NCBI GenBank assembly: GCA_963281155.1
Contig: CAUJLY010000003.1
Span: 7,458,197 to 7,522,196 of the forward strand
DNA length: 64,000 bases
Origin: Rhabditophanes sp. KR3021
Taxonomy: Eukaryota > Nematoda > Chromadorea > Rhabditida > Alloionematidae
Direction: 5' to 3'
Part shown: piece by piece, positions 34,752 to 45,651 of the stretch
Layout: each line of letters starts with the position of its first letter
How positions within the stretch are numbered: position 1 is the stretch's first letter
Notes under the pieces: model-generated
Database searches by the model: none
The model's input: only the letters and a program-made list of their open reading frames with translations
Told to the model about the DNA's origin: nothing
Program-made: the position numbers and the translations under genes

Positions 34752-36217
34752 CTACTTTTTGAAGAAGAATTTTGTAAATGATTTGGCTGGTAACTTTGCT
34801 AATCTTGCACTTTTTCTTTTTCCAATACGGCCAACTGTCTTTTTGACGCGTCTTCGAAGTGATCTTCTTAACCTTGGGATAGTTGTGACTGAGTTGCTTG
34901 TTCCTTGGGTATTTGTTCGCTGAGAAAGAGGAACTCTTGCACCTCCAAAAAAGGGAACAAATGTCTGTGGTGGCAAAAAGTTATTCCAATATAAACTACT
35001 ACGAACTGGGGCAACCTGTTGTATTGGCCCACATAACCCAGTGCAAAATGAGGAAACATTTTGTGTTGTCGCAAAGTTTCTTAAATATGGGTTTGTAGTA
35101 GGCAGAGAAAATAGTGATGGTGGTCTAAAGGTGTTCATATTTTGGCTTGTAGGAGGGAAAGGTATTGAAAAGGTAGGTGTTTGAATGGTAGATGTTGGAA
35201 GTGGAGGTCTTGCCAAAACTTCCGTATAACTATTTTCTGCGCGAATATCACTATTAAAAATAGCTTTCAATCCTGCGAAATCCATTTTATCTCCATATTT
35301 GACTCTCATTGAAACATTAATTAAATCTTCAATAAATGCAGTTTCCTCAAATGGTGCCAGATTATCCATATCTTCATCCATATCTTGTATGAATTGTTTT
35401 TTATAGTTATAAACATCACCAGCATTAAAATTATCGTTTTTCCACGGAACATATCCAAGAAGCCAGTCAATCATATTCAATCCCAGATTTTGAATGTCAC
35501 TTCTATAAGATCCACGAACATTTTCATGAGCATCCAAGCTTCTGTAGTCCAAAGCACCCACGTTTGCTTGATTTGGGGGACTTGTTCGGACATTGCTTTG
35601 ATAATCAGCCAAACTCATTCCACACAGAACAACTTTATCCAAATTACCACTAACTAGTAACATTATATTTCCCGGACGAATATCATTATGGGTAACATTC
35701 TTCGAATGGAGGTATTCTAAAGCATTCAGTAAACAATTACCCATGGATCTGATTTCATTTTTCAGAATATTTTTAACACGTCTTTCTTTTCGGTGATGTT
35801 CGAGTGTTTCTGGATATAACGGCATTGCAATATATCTTAACCAATCATCTATGGAATTTCCATCTCTATTAAAGCCACTTGCTATCCTTTCAGGTAATCC
35901 AAGGAAATCTAAAAATTTTAATTAAATAAAACATTAAATATTTAATCACCTCTTCCTACACGTAAATTATCAGCGTCAAACATAGTTTTGGTTAAAAAGT
36001 GGTCGTATATAAACCATTCCTCAACCAATCCATTACATTTAGCTGATCCAACTTTTAAACAAACGTCCTGGCCAGTCGCAGTAAGTTTAGCTTGATACAT
36101 TTTTCCATATCTTCCATTAGATAAATATTTAACAATAGTAGCCACGTTATTAATGTCAAAGCCATCAGCCAAAGTAGGCAAAGTATCCACAACTCTAAAG
36201 CTATTACCTGACAACAT
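34752..36217 (-). CDS. VRK-family pseudokinase
   Basis: Two exons (35950-36217, 34752-35908) with a 41-base intron give 474 residues. The C-lobe shows VRK character: YLHSKNVTHNDIRPGNIML, GALDYRSLDAHE, YRSDIQNLGLNMIDWLLGYVPW. The N-lobe has a glycine-rich loop (NGRYGKMY) and a candidate lysine in CLKVG. The catalytic Asp and Asn survive in HNDIRPGN, but the metal-binding motif (DYG in VRKs) reads CGM, so phosphotransfer is unlikely. The last 40 residues are very basic (RRSLRRRVKK, RIGKRKSARL), fitting nuclear or DNA contact. The gene is convergent with the RS/RRM gene, 77 bases apart. Confidence 0.75.
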
Positions 36218-36415
36218 CTTCTACCAACAAAAATTTAACAATGATCACAAGCAATTGACGATAAAATTACATTCTTTCTCCTAAAATCGATTCAGATGAC
36301 GAATTTTATTACCTAATCAAATATGACTAATCACTCCATCATTTAAATATTTTGAAATATTATTAAAAAGTACTATATTCAACTTATTTACTATTATTAA
36401 AAGGAAACAAAGCAT

Positions 36416-37455
36416 TTATCCAACCCACAAAGTAGTCGACTTTGGTGGGGCAATATTATTTAGATGAGCCGTATTTTGATTGCTTGTTTTTGTGAACTTT
36501 GACGCTATTAATTGTCGATTTCGAGATAAGCATATAAATAAAATTGCGTTCACTGAGTTTCCAAAAGACAGCGATATTATTGTGTATGTTCCTGCTTCGA
36601 TGAAACTATCGTTTTGGGCAATTAGGATTATTAGGTAGAAGATGACTGGAACACCAGTTAAGATCATTGGGGAATGAAATTGCCAAAGAAGGATTCTGGA
36701 AAATTCTTCCATTAAGGAAATAGTTTTGGCTGTTAGATGAGATGATTGGAGTTTCATGAAATTTACAAATTTGAGGTATGCGTAAAGTTCAATTAAATAA
36801 TTGGCCACAACGTAACTTCCATAAACCAAAACAATTATATAAAGTCTTACAGATTTCTTAAATAACTTTATTAGACAGTCTCTCGAATAAATAAACTTGC
36901 CAAATTCATATACGTACATCTCCCATCACAAAACGCCCCCAATCGTTCATTAAATTTGTACGTCAAATTATTCACTTTATCAGATTCAAGATCGAAAGTA
37001 GGGTCCAACGCATTCCAAAAGACAATGCTAATCAAATGAGGAACCAAGACAACTATAAAACAGGTAAAAAAATAATGCTTAAAATTGAGCATTACTTTAT
37101 TACAAACGAATATATATCTACAGAATATGACTGCCGAAACCGAAATGATACTGCTATAAATGGCCCCAACAACCAAATACATGGCAAATATATATAAGGG
37201 GTAGTTGAATGGGATAAGATACGAATGAGATAAGTAGAAAACTAAGGAAGAGCTGATCATAAAAATCCGCATTGATCCAATTACTGTTATTAAGGAATAA
37301 ATCATGGCATAGGTGAATTGGAACATTAAAATTACATTTATCCCACTGAAGACTTGATTATCTGTTGTATTTAAGATCAACCATAGTGCTAAAGTATTCG
37401 AACAAATAGATATAATGAAACTTGTATAACTCAAAAGAAGATTAAGTTCAATCAT
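36416..37455 (-). CDS. nematode-type seven-transmembrane receptor
   Basis: ATG at 37455 precedes the first membrane segment (SYTSFIISICSNTLALWLIL). A 38-base intron, GTACGT at 36917 to AG at 36880, joins in phase to the second half, giving 333 residues and seven hydrophobic segments; read straight through, the two halves are in different frames. The extracellular loop before the intron has AFCDGR. The C-terminus follows the last segment with ICLSRNRQLIASKF. Member of the nematode chemoreceptor-type 7TM group; subfamily not assigned. Its end is 220 bases from the phospholipase gene's neighbour on the same strand. Confidence 0.65.
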
Positions 37456-37675
37456 TGTTTTCACCAAAATGAATTTAATGTTAAAAATGAGCCTTTTAAG
37501 TACTAAAACCTGCCTCTGTCTTTGAAATGCCACCAAGTCCAACCTCAAAAATACAGAAACAAACCCACGATAATTTATTATTGGAAAAGGCAAAAAGCGA
37601 ATAGTAGGTAAAACTAAATTTAAATGCAAAATAAGTTTTGTACATAGATAATGAATGACTAACTGGTGGTGATAT

Positions 37676-40600
37676 TTAGAATTTGTTTGATAGCAAGTAA
37701 TCATCAACACTTTCTCCAATATTCATTCCCTTTCCATGACCTTTTTCAGCACTTGTGGTGCCAGGGAGTTCGGGAATGAGGTCGAATCTTCCTTTGTCAC
37801 CTCTCTTGGAACGATTGTAGAAGAAAAGGAGAAGGATTGAAGCGACAGTAAAGACGGCAAAAATAATCAAGCCACTACGGGTGTAAATTTCCCTCTTTGT
37901 CTTCTTCGGTTTTCCCTTAATCAAAGGAGTATACAATTCAGGATTATTATCAAAATCATACTGCGTAATCATACGGCAACCATAATAATTCTGAGGCACT
38001 CTAAAATAAGGACATGCTGTGTCTGGGCAAAAGTAAGCATCCTGTGACAAAATTGCTTTCGTCAAATTATAGACTGGACCAGCAATTAGACGGTTCCACA
38101 AGAATTTTGCAGCATACATATGGCCTGGAAAATGGAAAAGATGTTTATAAATGATCTAAATATGTGTTTTTGAACACATTTTCTAATTATATGTTTTGGG
38201 TAATTTAATTATGTACACATTTATGCTTTTGGCACTTTTAAATTATGTGTTCTTAGCATTAATTACGTGTTTTCGTTAAGAACAAAGAAAAAATTTGCAA
38301 ATGTTTTCCAAACTAACCTCTTCTGTTTAACAAGGGCTTATTGTTGATAAACAAGGAAAATGGATATCTTGACGTAATAGTCAACATTGGGATAGTCAAC
38401 AAACCAAACGTTGAACGACCATTTTGTTTGACGTGTTCTTCGACTTCTCTGAACCCTGAAAAACAATTATAAAATAGATATTTGAATAAGAATACTTTAA
38501 AATTAAAAATAGTTTTAATACACACGGAAGAACAAGAGCATGCCAAGAAGTAGTGTACTTTGCAGAGCAATTCAACAGAACTGAAACAGCTGCTAGTAGT
38601 TAGGATCAAACCTAATGCCATAAGGACGGATTTTATGTCATGATTGGCTGTCCGCCAAAGCTGTTTCAAAATCTTTATTGTATTAAGACTGTTGTTAGAT
38701 GTTAATAAAGATTTTATCAAATAGGTTCTTTTTGATAAGAAAGAAAAGTTTTTGTTCTAAGAAAATGGTCGGAAACATTGAGAGTTTTCTCATTGACGGC
38801 ATAAGATCTCAAATCAACGACAAAAAATGTAGGAGTTTTTATTTGGTCACCACTTCCTGGAATGAACAGTCAAGCTCTGTTCTTATACGAGATCAATATT
38901 TTGAGACTAATGATATTCATTGACTTTGTTGAAAAGTCTAGTTTTATAAATTTTTAATTAACAACCCACCTTTGACCCATTCTTCGGACATTTTGATCAT
39001 AAAATCATCACTTTCGTGTTTTGAGCAGTTACATCTTTTCTTTAATAAATTAGCCTTTAATTGATATGGCGAAGCAACGTGAACAGGTCCAATCAAAACA
39101 ATCAGAGCTTTGTGGATACCCCTATTCAAGATGTCCATCGACTCCTTCAAGGCGTCAACATTAGGAACCTGGCAGTGGTTACAAATCTCCTCCGTGCCCA
39201 CAGTAATAAGAACCAGAGTCCACGTATTATACGTGTCGATTTCCTTAACCTTCTTGATTCTATCAACTAAGTCCTTTGCTTGATTAGGCAAGAAAGAACT
39301 ATTTGACCCGGAAACAGCAACATTCAACTGGTGCTTTGGTAACTGATCTTTCGTTCCCATTCCATGTGACACTCCAAACAAATTACCCGATTCGAATTCC
39401 TTCAAAATATTGGGAATCGTTACCAAGCCATCAATCGTAGCATCTCCACCAGTTGTGAAAGAAGACCCTCTAAAGTCAATAGAACTTTCTTGGCCAAAGC
39501 CCTGCAAATTGAAAAGAATAACATTATATGATTTAACTCAAAAGTAGTCGTTTGATTTTTTTAAGTTGCATTTAATTGTCTCAATTAGAAAGAGACTTCT
39601 AAGACTAGCTTTTGGCATTAGACATTTTTTGATTTCATAATTGCAATTTGAAGATGTTAAGAAGAGATCCAAGTCTAACAAGAAATAAAACCATCCGTCA
39701 AAATAATAAAGTTGAAGTAAGTATCAAGCAATCAACCCAGTAATCAAATTTTAGATGATGTCAATGTGTTGAGTCAGAAATTAAGTAGTGTGTCAACTAA
39801 GAGATCAGAGTTATTATTTTCCTTAGAATATGAATTAAATGAGGAAGAATAGAGCGAAATATTAAAGGATGAAATGGTTGATAAAGGTACATTGTATGAG
39901 AATAAGATGGCTGTTAAATATCATGATACTTTTACTGAGAATGTGGAAAGAATAGGCTTTACTGTTGTTGCCCATCTTAGCACAATTTTATTTGGTGATT
40001 ATAAAAAGTCCCAAGTCTGTCATCAATTGAAGAAGAGATGCAAAAAATATGAAAAGATTAACAATTGAGTGATGACAATTTATGGAGAAATCTACAGCTC
40101 AAAAATCTTTAAAGAATAAGCCCTCCACTTATCTCTTATTGGATGTTCATGCTGGTGTTAAATTGGATAAAGTACCTTTCACTGAATCTAACTTTTATGT
40201 CGGAGTATCTTGTGAAATGAAAAAAAGATTACGTAGCCATTGCAACAAACCAAGAAAGCAAATGTCACGCTTCATTCCACCAGACCCAAACGGAAAAAGG
40301 TGTAGAGCTATTTGGCAAGATAAAAGAGAAGTAGTTGCCGTTTATCTCGATTATCTCCACATTAATCAAGCACTTAGTTTGGAGTATGCTATCGTGTTTG
40401 ACGTGAGCTAACCAATGTGAACGATTCTGGGCAGTCAAATCAGGTGATGTTTTTGAAACATCCTGACATTGTCAAGAGAATCAGGGGTGTTGGTCTTAAA
40501 CGAATTTTTACGACCTTTGTTTTAATATCATTTCCAATTAATTCTAATGTTTGCAATAAATTTTGGTTGTTTTGTTTAAATTTACCCTGAAATAAAAATA

Positions 40601-41223
40601 ACATTATTTAGAATTAGGTGGGTGAGACTTACCGAACCAGTAGCAATCGAATCTCCCATCGATGCAATTATTCCTATATCTTCAGGTGACAAATTCTCCA
40701 AACTAGTTCCCGTAATCAGTGTCGGTTTGACCTTCGTGCAGGCAAAGGATCGTCTATAAAAGTATATAAATAACTTGTTTCCTCATAAAACTAAAACGTA
40801 CCATCCGTAAATGAGCTCGATATATGTGAAATAACTTTATTTTTCTTATCTTCAGGTCCATTTTTGTCACCCCAATGATCCTAAAATATTTTGTAAATAC
40901 ATTTCTAACTAAATAGTAATTACCTCTAAATTGATGTTCTTGATGAAATTAGTGTCTTCTCTAAAGTAGTCCGGATTTCTTTCATCACTAACATCAGAAT
41001 CACCATCAGTTGCCTCATAATCTTCGTCTTTGGTTGTTTTGATGGCTTCAGTGTACTTATAATCAGTTGGAAGGAGATGCTTTATGAGAATGGTTGCTTT
41101 ATTGTGAAAACAACCTGCAAAATATGCATAATAATTTAATTCCTAATAAGTAGCTGATATTTGGAATATTACTTTGCAAGCGTGTTTGAATGGAATCACC
41201 AAGGGTGGTCTGATCATTAACGC
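37676..41223 (-). CDS. phospholipase-B-like GDSL protein, catalytic residues lost
   Basis: At least seven exons: about 41173-41223, 40924-41114, 40802-40880, 40633-40753, about 38970-39501, about 38320-38459 and 37676 to about 38124. The block-I motif GDSIATGS keeps the serine. Then come DFRGSSFTTGGDATIDG, LNVAVSGSNS and ALIVLIGPVHVASP, typical of PLB1-type lipases. The GxND motif reads VGTEE, and the Asp-x-x-His before LWN is Asn...Leu, so the catalytic centre is gone. A membrane helix near the C-terminus (GLIIFAVFTVASILLLFF) anchors it. Exon 3 to 4 needs one extra base. The first exon is not found. The 1.1 kb intron (39502-40632) holds a gene on the other strand. Likely a non-enzymatic paralogue. 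Confidence 0.75.
39654..40590 (+). pseudogene. LEM-3/ANKLE1-like GIY-YIG nuclease relic, nested in an intron
   Basis: The GIY-YIG domain lies at 40110-40400: STYLLLDVHAG, NFYVGVSCEMKKRLRSH, RAIWQDKREVVAVYLDY and ALSLEYAIVFDV. It continues after a one-base shift near 40405 with LTNVNDSGQ, as in LEM-3/ANKLE1 (YLLLD...FYVG, then LTNV). Upstream, a coding-like stretch contains an in-frame TAG at 39850-39852 and another frame change near 40070. A possible first exon starts at 39654 with GTAAGT after VE. Family members cut DNA bridges and branched DNA in cell division. The whole relic sits antisense inside the 1131-base intron of the phospholipase-B-like gene. Confidence 0.65.
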
Positions 41224-41326
41224 CTTAAATTAATTAATATGTATATTTTGTTTAACTTAAGTCATTTTTAATTAACTTTTAACTGAAACCAACTTTTTAT
41301 CAATTTAATTCTTGTCTTTTTAAAAG

Positions 41327-41560
41327 TTAAAAAATATTTTGTGAATGCACCAAATTCTGTCTATTTCTTAAATATTTATATTCTTTTTCGAAAATATTTT
41401 TATAGCCGTCGGGCAATTCCAATATGCCTAGTCCATTTCGTTCTCTTTTCCGTAAAGTGCATATTTGAAGTCTTTCATTTTCCTACAGCATGATATATCG
41501 TTGAGATTATGGACAGTTTAATGCGTTGCTTTCATCAAAAAAATGAAAAGACCTAAATTA
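41327..41560 (-). pseudogene. short coding relic with two in-frame stops
   Basis: One minus-strand frame reads FHFFDESNALNCP, TAA, SQRYIML, TAG, then a 50-residue protein-like stretch (ENERLQICTLRKRERNGLG, ELPDGYKNIFEKEYKYLR) to a TAA at 41327-41329. It lies upstream of the phospholipase-B-like gene on the same strand and could be its decayed neighbour. Family unknown. Confidence 0.35.
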
Positions 41561-41752
41561 TTTTGTAAGTCTCTATTTCTTTCTATGCCCGAATAAAAAT
41601 AAATTTACATAGTGAACATTTTTAAAACATTGCAAGACACGTTTCTCCAATCTAATTCCGATGATAGACTTACTTTAAATATTGTACTATAGCTATTCAT
41701 CCAACATTTAGTCTATTTTACCTTATTGGACTTTTTTTTTATTAAACCTAAA

Positions 41753-43390
41753 ATGCTGTTGTCATGCTGCTTCTGCCAGCAAGAATTTATTAAGGCAGAC
41801 CTGGGCAATCATATCTTATATGAGCATTTTCATTTCTTGGAGCACAGTTGCGCGATATGCCCATACAAGTCAAATAACTTCGTTGAGATTCTATCACATA
41901 ACAAAGACTGGTCTCACCAGGTCAACTTATTCGCTGCAGATAGACAAAAGTCTTATCATGAAGTATTCTCACTCATTCAAATAATTGAGACAGACGCAAA
42001 CAAAGGCAAAAATAGTGAAATCGATTCAAATTCTACTCGATTAGTTGAAAGAGTCAAAGAAACAGTTCCTTCGGAAATAGTTTCGCCACAACCATTTTCG
42101 CACAGCACAATTCCTTTCCATCCACTTTCAGGGGGAACAATTTCTCCACAATTGAATTCACATCAAACACTCCCAAAGAAGGTAAAGTTACGCCAAACAC
42201 TTTTAACTGAAACTCCTTCTCAACTGAAATGATCCTGGTCCATCGATTCCTCAACAGACGTTTGCTGATTGTTGTGAGCAAATTAAAGGATCAATTACAA
42301 ATTACTCTGCTCCTTCGGAAGGTCCACGGAAGAAGGTAATGAAAGTAGTCAATCCTGCGCCACTTACAGTTAGAATACACGAAGCCTCTCAAGTATCTCA
42401 AAGCCCCGCGATTGTTCCTCCAAAAGCTATGGCACTATACAAATTGATAGATAGATGCATAAAATACAATCCTAAGAGTGATAAAATATTTACAGGTAAC
42501 AACTTTATTTATTTCTTATTATTGTAATGTTTTGGTAATTCTTTATAGCTCAAAGCGTCAAGAACAAATATTGCCTGTTTACTCTAAAGAACGGTACAAG
42601 AATCAAAGCATCTCTGCCATTAGATGATGATCGTGACATTGAAGACTGTTTCCTGTGCGGGGAACCTGTCTTCCAATCCTACATTGCAAGAAGAAACCAT
42701 GCACTGAACAAACATTGCATGAAAGATCTAAACATAGATTCCACTGAACAAGAAGTGTTGGTTCCTGCTTTGTTTTTGACTATTAAGAATTGCTTCCCAA
42801 ATGCACGTGTTATCAATGATTTCTCGTGTGTAGTTTGTAACAGAATTTATAAGACTATTGATACAAGAAGAGACCACATTGGTCGCTTTCATCACAACGG
42901 TCGTCAATTTTGTTGTGTAGTCAAAGGTTGTAACTATCACTTTACGGCAATCTTTCAACTACGAAATCACTTTAAGTCATGTCATATAGGTTTCGATAAA
43001 GCTGCTCTCAATGAATTCTTGGTACAGGAAAAAGCTGTTCTGATGCAAGTAGAAAGCCACTATTTCCCTGCTAATTTAGCCATCTATAAAAAAAGCATTG
43101 AGAACATTTATATCCAAGCCAAATTAATAGCGAAATCCGATGATACTGAAAATGCACCAGGAGAATGATGAATCTGTCAGCAGTTCTATTGAAGCCAACG
43201 AAAGTACTCATGAAAACTCTGTCACGCCGTCCAATAATTCACAAATTGTAGTTTATTAACACTATTGATTCATTTAATCTCTATTTATTTTCAGACGTTC
43301 CCAAACATTAAGGAGGAGTTGATAGATAATAAAGTTGATAATTATAAGACGATTTTTTCATGTCTTAAAAGAAAATATCCTGAATCATAA
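41753..43390 (+). CDS. C2H2 zinc-finger protein
   Basis: ATG at 41753. Atypical C2H2 pairs are seen at the start (SCCFCQQEF...H, SCAICPYKS...H), then a Ser/Thr/Pro-rich linker. After an intron (42496-42548) come CFLCGEPV...H, CVVCNRIYKT...H and CCVVKGCNYHF...H. Two frame changes occur. Near 42227 either one A is extra or an intron (GTAAAG after LPKK to CAACAG) is used. Near 43149-43152 (AAAA) dropping one A leads into a Ser-rich tail, an intron (43248-43294, ending TTTTCAG) and a last exon with NIKEE, a sumoylation-type site, ending at 43390. Probably a nuclear DNA- or RNA-binding protein. Confidence 0.6.
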
Positions 43391-45651
43391 CAATATTTAA
43401 TATACACTTTTTATTCTTATATTTGTTTTATAAATTAGCTGCCGCCAACAATACATATTCTTTCGCACTCTTTTTTTGAAAATTTTACAGAATCGAGTTG
43501 TTTAAGTACTATTTTCTTTTATTTAATAAACTTTTCTAAATAATAATTCAGTGATTTTGTTGAACAAAAAAATTATAGCAGCAAACGGGTGTTTTACTTC
43601 TCGCTGAACTTAAAATATCACTTATTCGTTGTTTATATCTTGTGTTTTTATCAAACTTGTTTATTATAACAACAGTTCTTAAACACTTATTTATGCATCA
43701 TCAACTCATTCTTTCTATTAAAAACTTAAAATCTGTATAATCGCTACGATTAGTTAAAAAATGATCGTTTGCTTTTAATCTTTCTTTACATATGTCTCGT
43801 CTAATTACAAATGGTCTAGCCTTCTTATATCAAAAAACTACGTTCAAACACCTCTCCGCAATACTTCATTCCATCGCTATAAATCATTAGATCGGGAAAG
43901 TGCTTCCGCAGCTCTAGATATCGTAACCATTTCGCTGGGCTCATTTTCCAATTTGACATCTTTTAACTCTTTTTGAATCCTCGATTTAACGTATTTTTAC
44001 CATTTATGGATCAACTTGACTTTATAATAGAAAACAATGGCTTCCCAACATACGTTGACTTAAGAAAATTCACCAAGAGTCTATTCGCAAAGGATATAGC
44101 GCATGGAATCTTAATAGAAATAATGACTTGTCTAATAAAACTTGGAGTACAGCTTTAAAATGTGTTATTCAACTAATATTAGAGTTTATTTTTAAAATAT
44201 TGCCATTCTTATTACTTGATGATTGAATTGGACCAAATTATAAATATTCTAATTTTTTTCTTTTCAATCTATTAAATATATTAGATTTAAGTTTGTTTTC
44301 ACATTTTAAAGTAAATGGAGAAATAACTTCCCCAATTGGCTTATCTTTTTTCAATGCAGTATAGATATTGTCTTTTCAATTGCAGATTTTGTATTTCGAT
44401 GTGAATTTGTGATCACTAATAAGTATCTTGTATTCTTTTTAATCAATTTCAATGCCATAAATATCCCATTTCTGGTATGTTTTGTATTCACCATTTATTC
44501 ATTAGATCGTATTTCTTATTATTAAACCTTTTATTGTTGCTACAATGGTATCCATTAGATATTGCACATTTATCAATTTTAAAGAAACAATTACACAGAT
44601 ATGTATGTAAACGCAAATAGTAGAGCATTCTTCATAGACATCAATATTATTCTTCCATATTGTCTAATACAATACAAAATAATTCATTTGTTTGACTTTT
44701 CAAAAAACGATTGATGAGTGTTTGTGTTATATTTTGTGCGATAAATTGTCAAAGGGCTTTTTTTACATTTTTACTACACTTCTCATTCATACAATTACTC
44801 AGTCATTTAAATTAGTACTTTTCAAACATTTAAAATTAAGAGTATCACTTGTAAAAGTCTATTTTTTGTCTATTCCATCATGGCTATCTTAATCTTTGAG
44901 GGTAAAATAAGTACAATAAGCAAAGTTTCGATAAAAATGAAGCTTTCCCACAAACATGACGTCATGGTGTATCAAAACAATTTGACCCAAACAAGTTGGA
45001 ACAAAAGATAAGTCATGATGTTCCCGAAAACATTTCAGCTAAATCATCTTAATTAGCATTTACCAATATAACACAAGTTTCTATTTTGCATATTTATGTT
45101 CCTAATAATCATAGCATTACCCTTAAAACTTTCCATTGTTATCCCCGCATCTCCAGTCTACATAGTTGGGATATCTACACATATTATGTAAGAATCACTC
45201 ATATAAACTTTGTAACTATAATACAATCCCAGTTTCTTAGTTATGAAAAAGAATATTGTAATGGTAGGACAAAGTAACGACTTTACAAGGTTTCATATCG
45301 CCAATTATTCCTTACCTCAAGCTACAAACTAGATTGGAAAGTGATCTCACACATTTACTTTTGCATCATACTTACTTATATTTAATCATCACACGTTTCA
45401 TTGTACGACTGTTACAAGTCATCATTATTTTTGCGCGCATTTTCATTGTACCACTTTTACCTATCATAATTTGCTTCTTCCTCAAACAACTATTAGTTGC
45501 TACGTTTATTGAGAAGCTTATTAAGTGTATTGTTCTGGTTACATTATTTACATTTTGTTGCGACAATATCACGGTTATTTCGTTATTGATTAAAAATTCT
45601 TTGTTATTTCTAAACTAGACATTTCAATACTTATTTTTTGTACTTTTAGAA
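43391..45651. other. AT-rich intergenic stretch
   Basis: About 2.2 kb. Apart from the 44-codon frame at 43825-43959, plus frames at 43973-44158 (61 residues, starting with TTG), 44692-44892 and 45334-45618 look like chance. TTTTAG directly before the ATG at 45652 is a likely spliced-leader acceptor for the PIAS gene. Confidence 0.45.
43825..43959 (-). CDS. very short ORF, possible relic
   Basis: 44 codons from ATG at 43959: MSNWKMSPAKWLRYLELRK followed by HFPDLMIYSDGMKYCGEVFE. The WLRYL...FPDL...KYCGEV pattern is reminiscent of small zinc-finger-like segments in transposase-derived proteins, but only one cysteine is left. Low confidence; it may be an exon or relic. Confidence 0.25.
   Translation of the reverse strand: MSNWKMSPAKWLRYLELRKHFPDLMIYSDGMKYCGEVFERSFLI

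Noticed and set aside
36880..36917. Frameshift in the second 7TM gene.
   Set aside because: A 38-base GT...AG intron joins both halves in phase and gives a 333-residue receptor, so no lesion is needed.
37676..37719. N-terminal extension of the second 7TM gene into the phospholipase-B-like gene's end.
   Set aside because: The extension is open by chance; the ATG at 37455 sits right before the first membrane segment.
39850..41560. Several relics read through TAA/TAG with a plausible Gln at the stop, suggesting stop-codon reassignment.
   Set aside because: Intact genes here (POLK, APC6, AP-2, UTP14, PABPN1) end normally at TAA, TAG or TGA and do not contain these codons internally. C-to-T change of CAA/CAG is the commonest route to nonsense mutations in relics.
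42227..42232. Programmed +1 frameshifting of the Euplotes type (AAA followed by a stop).
   Set aside because: Only this site has AAA directly before a stop; the other breaks lie many codons before theirs. An intron can explain this one.
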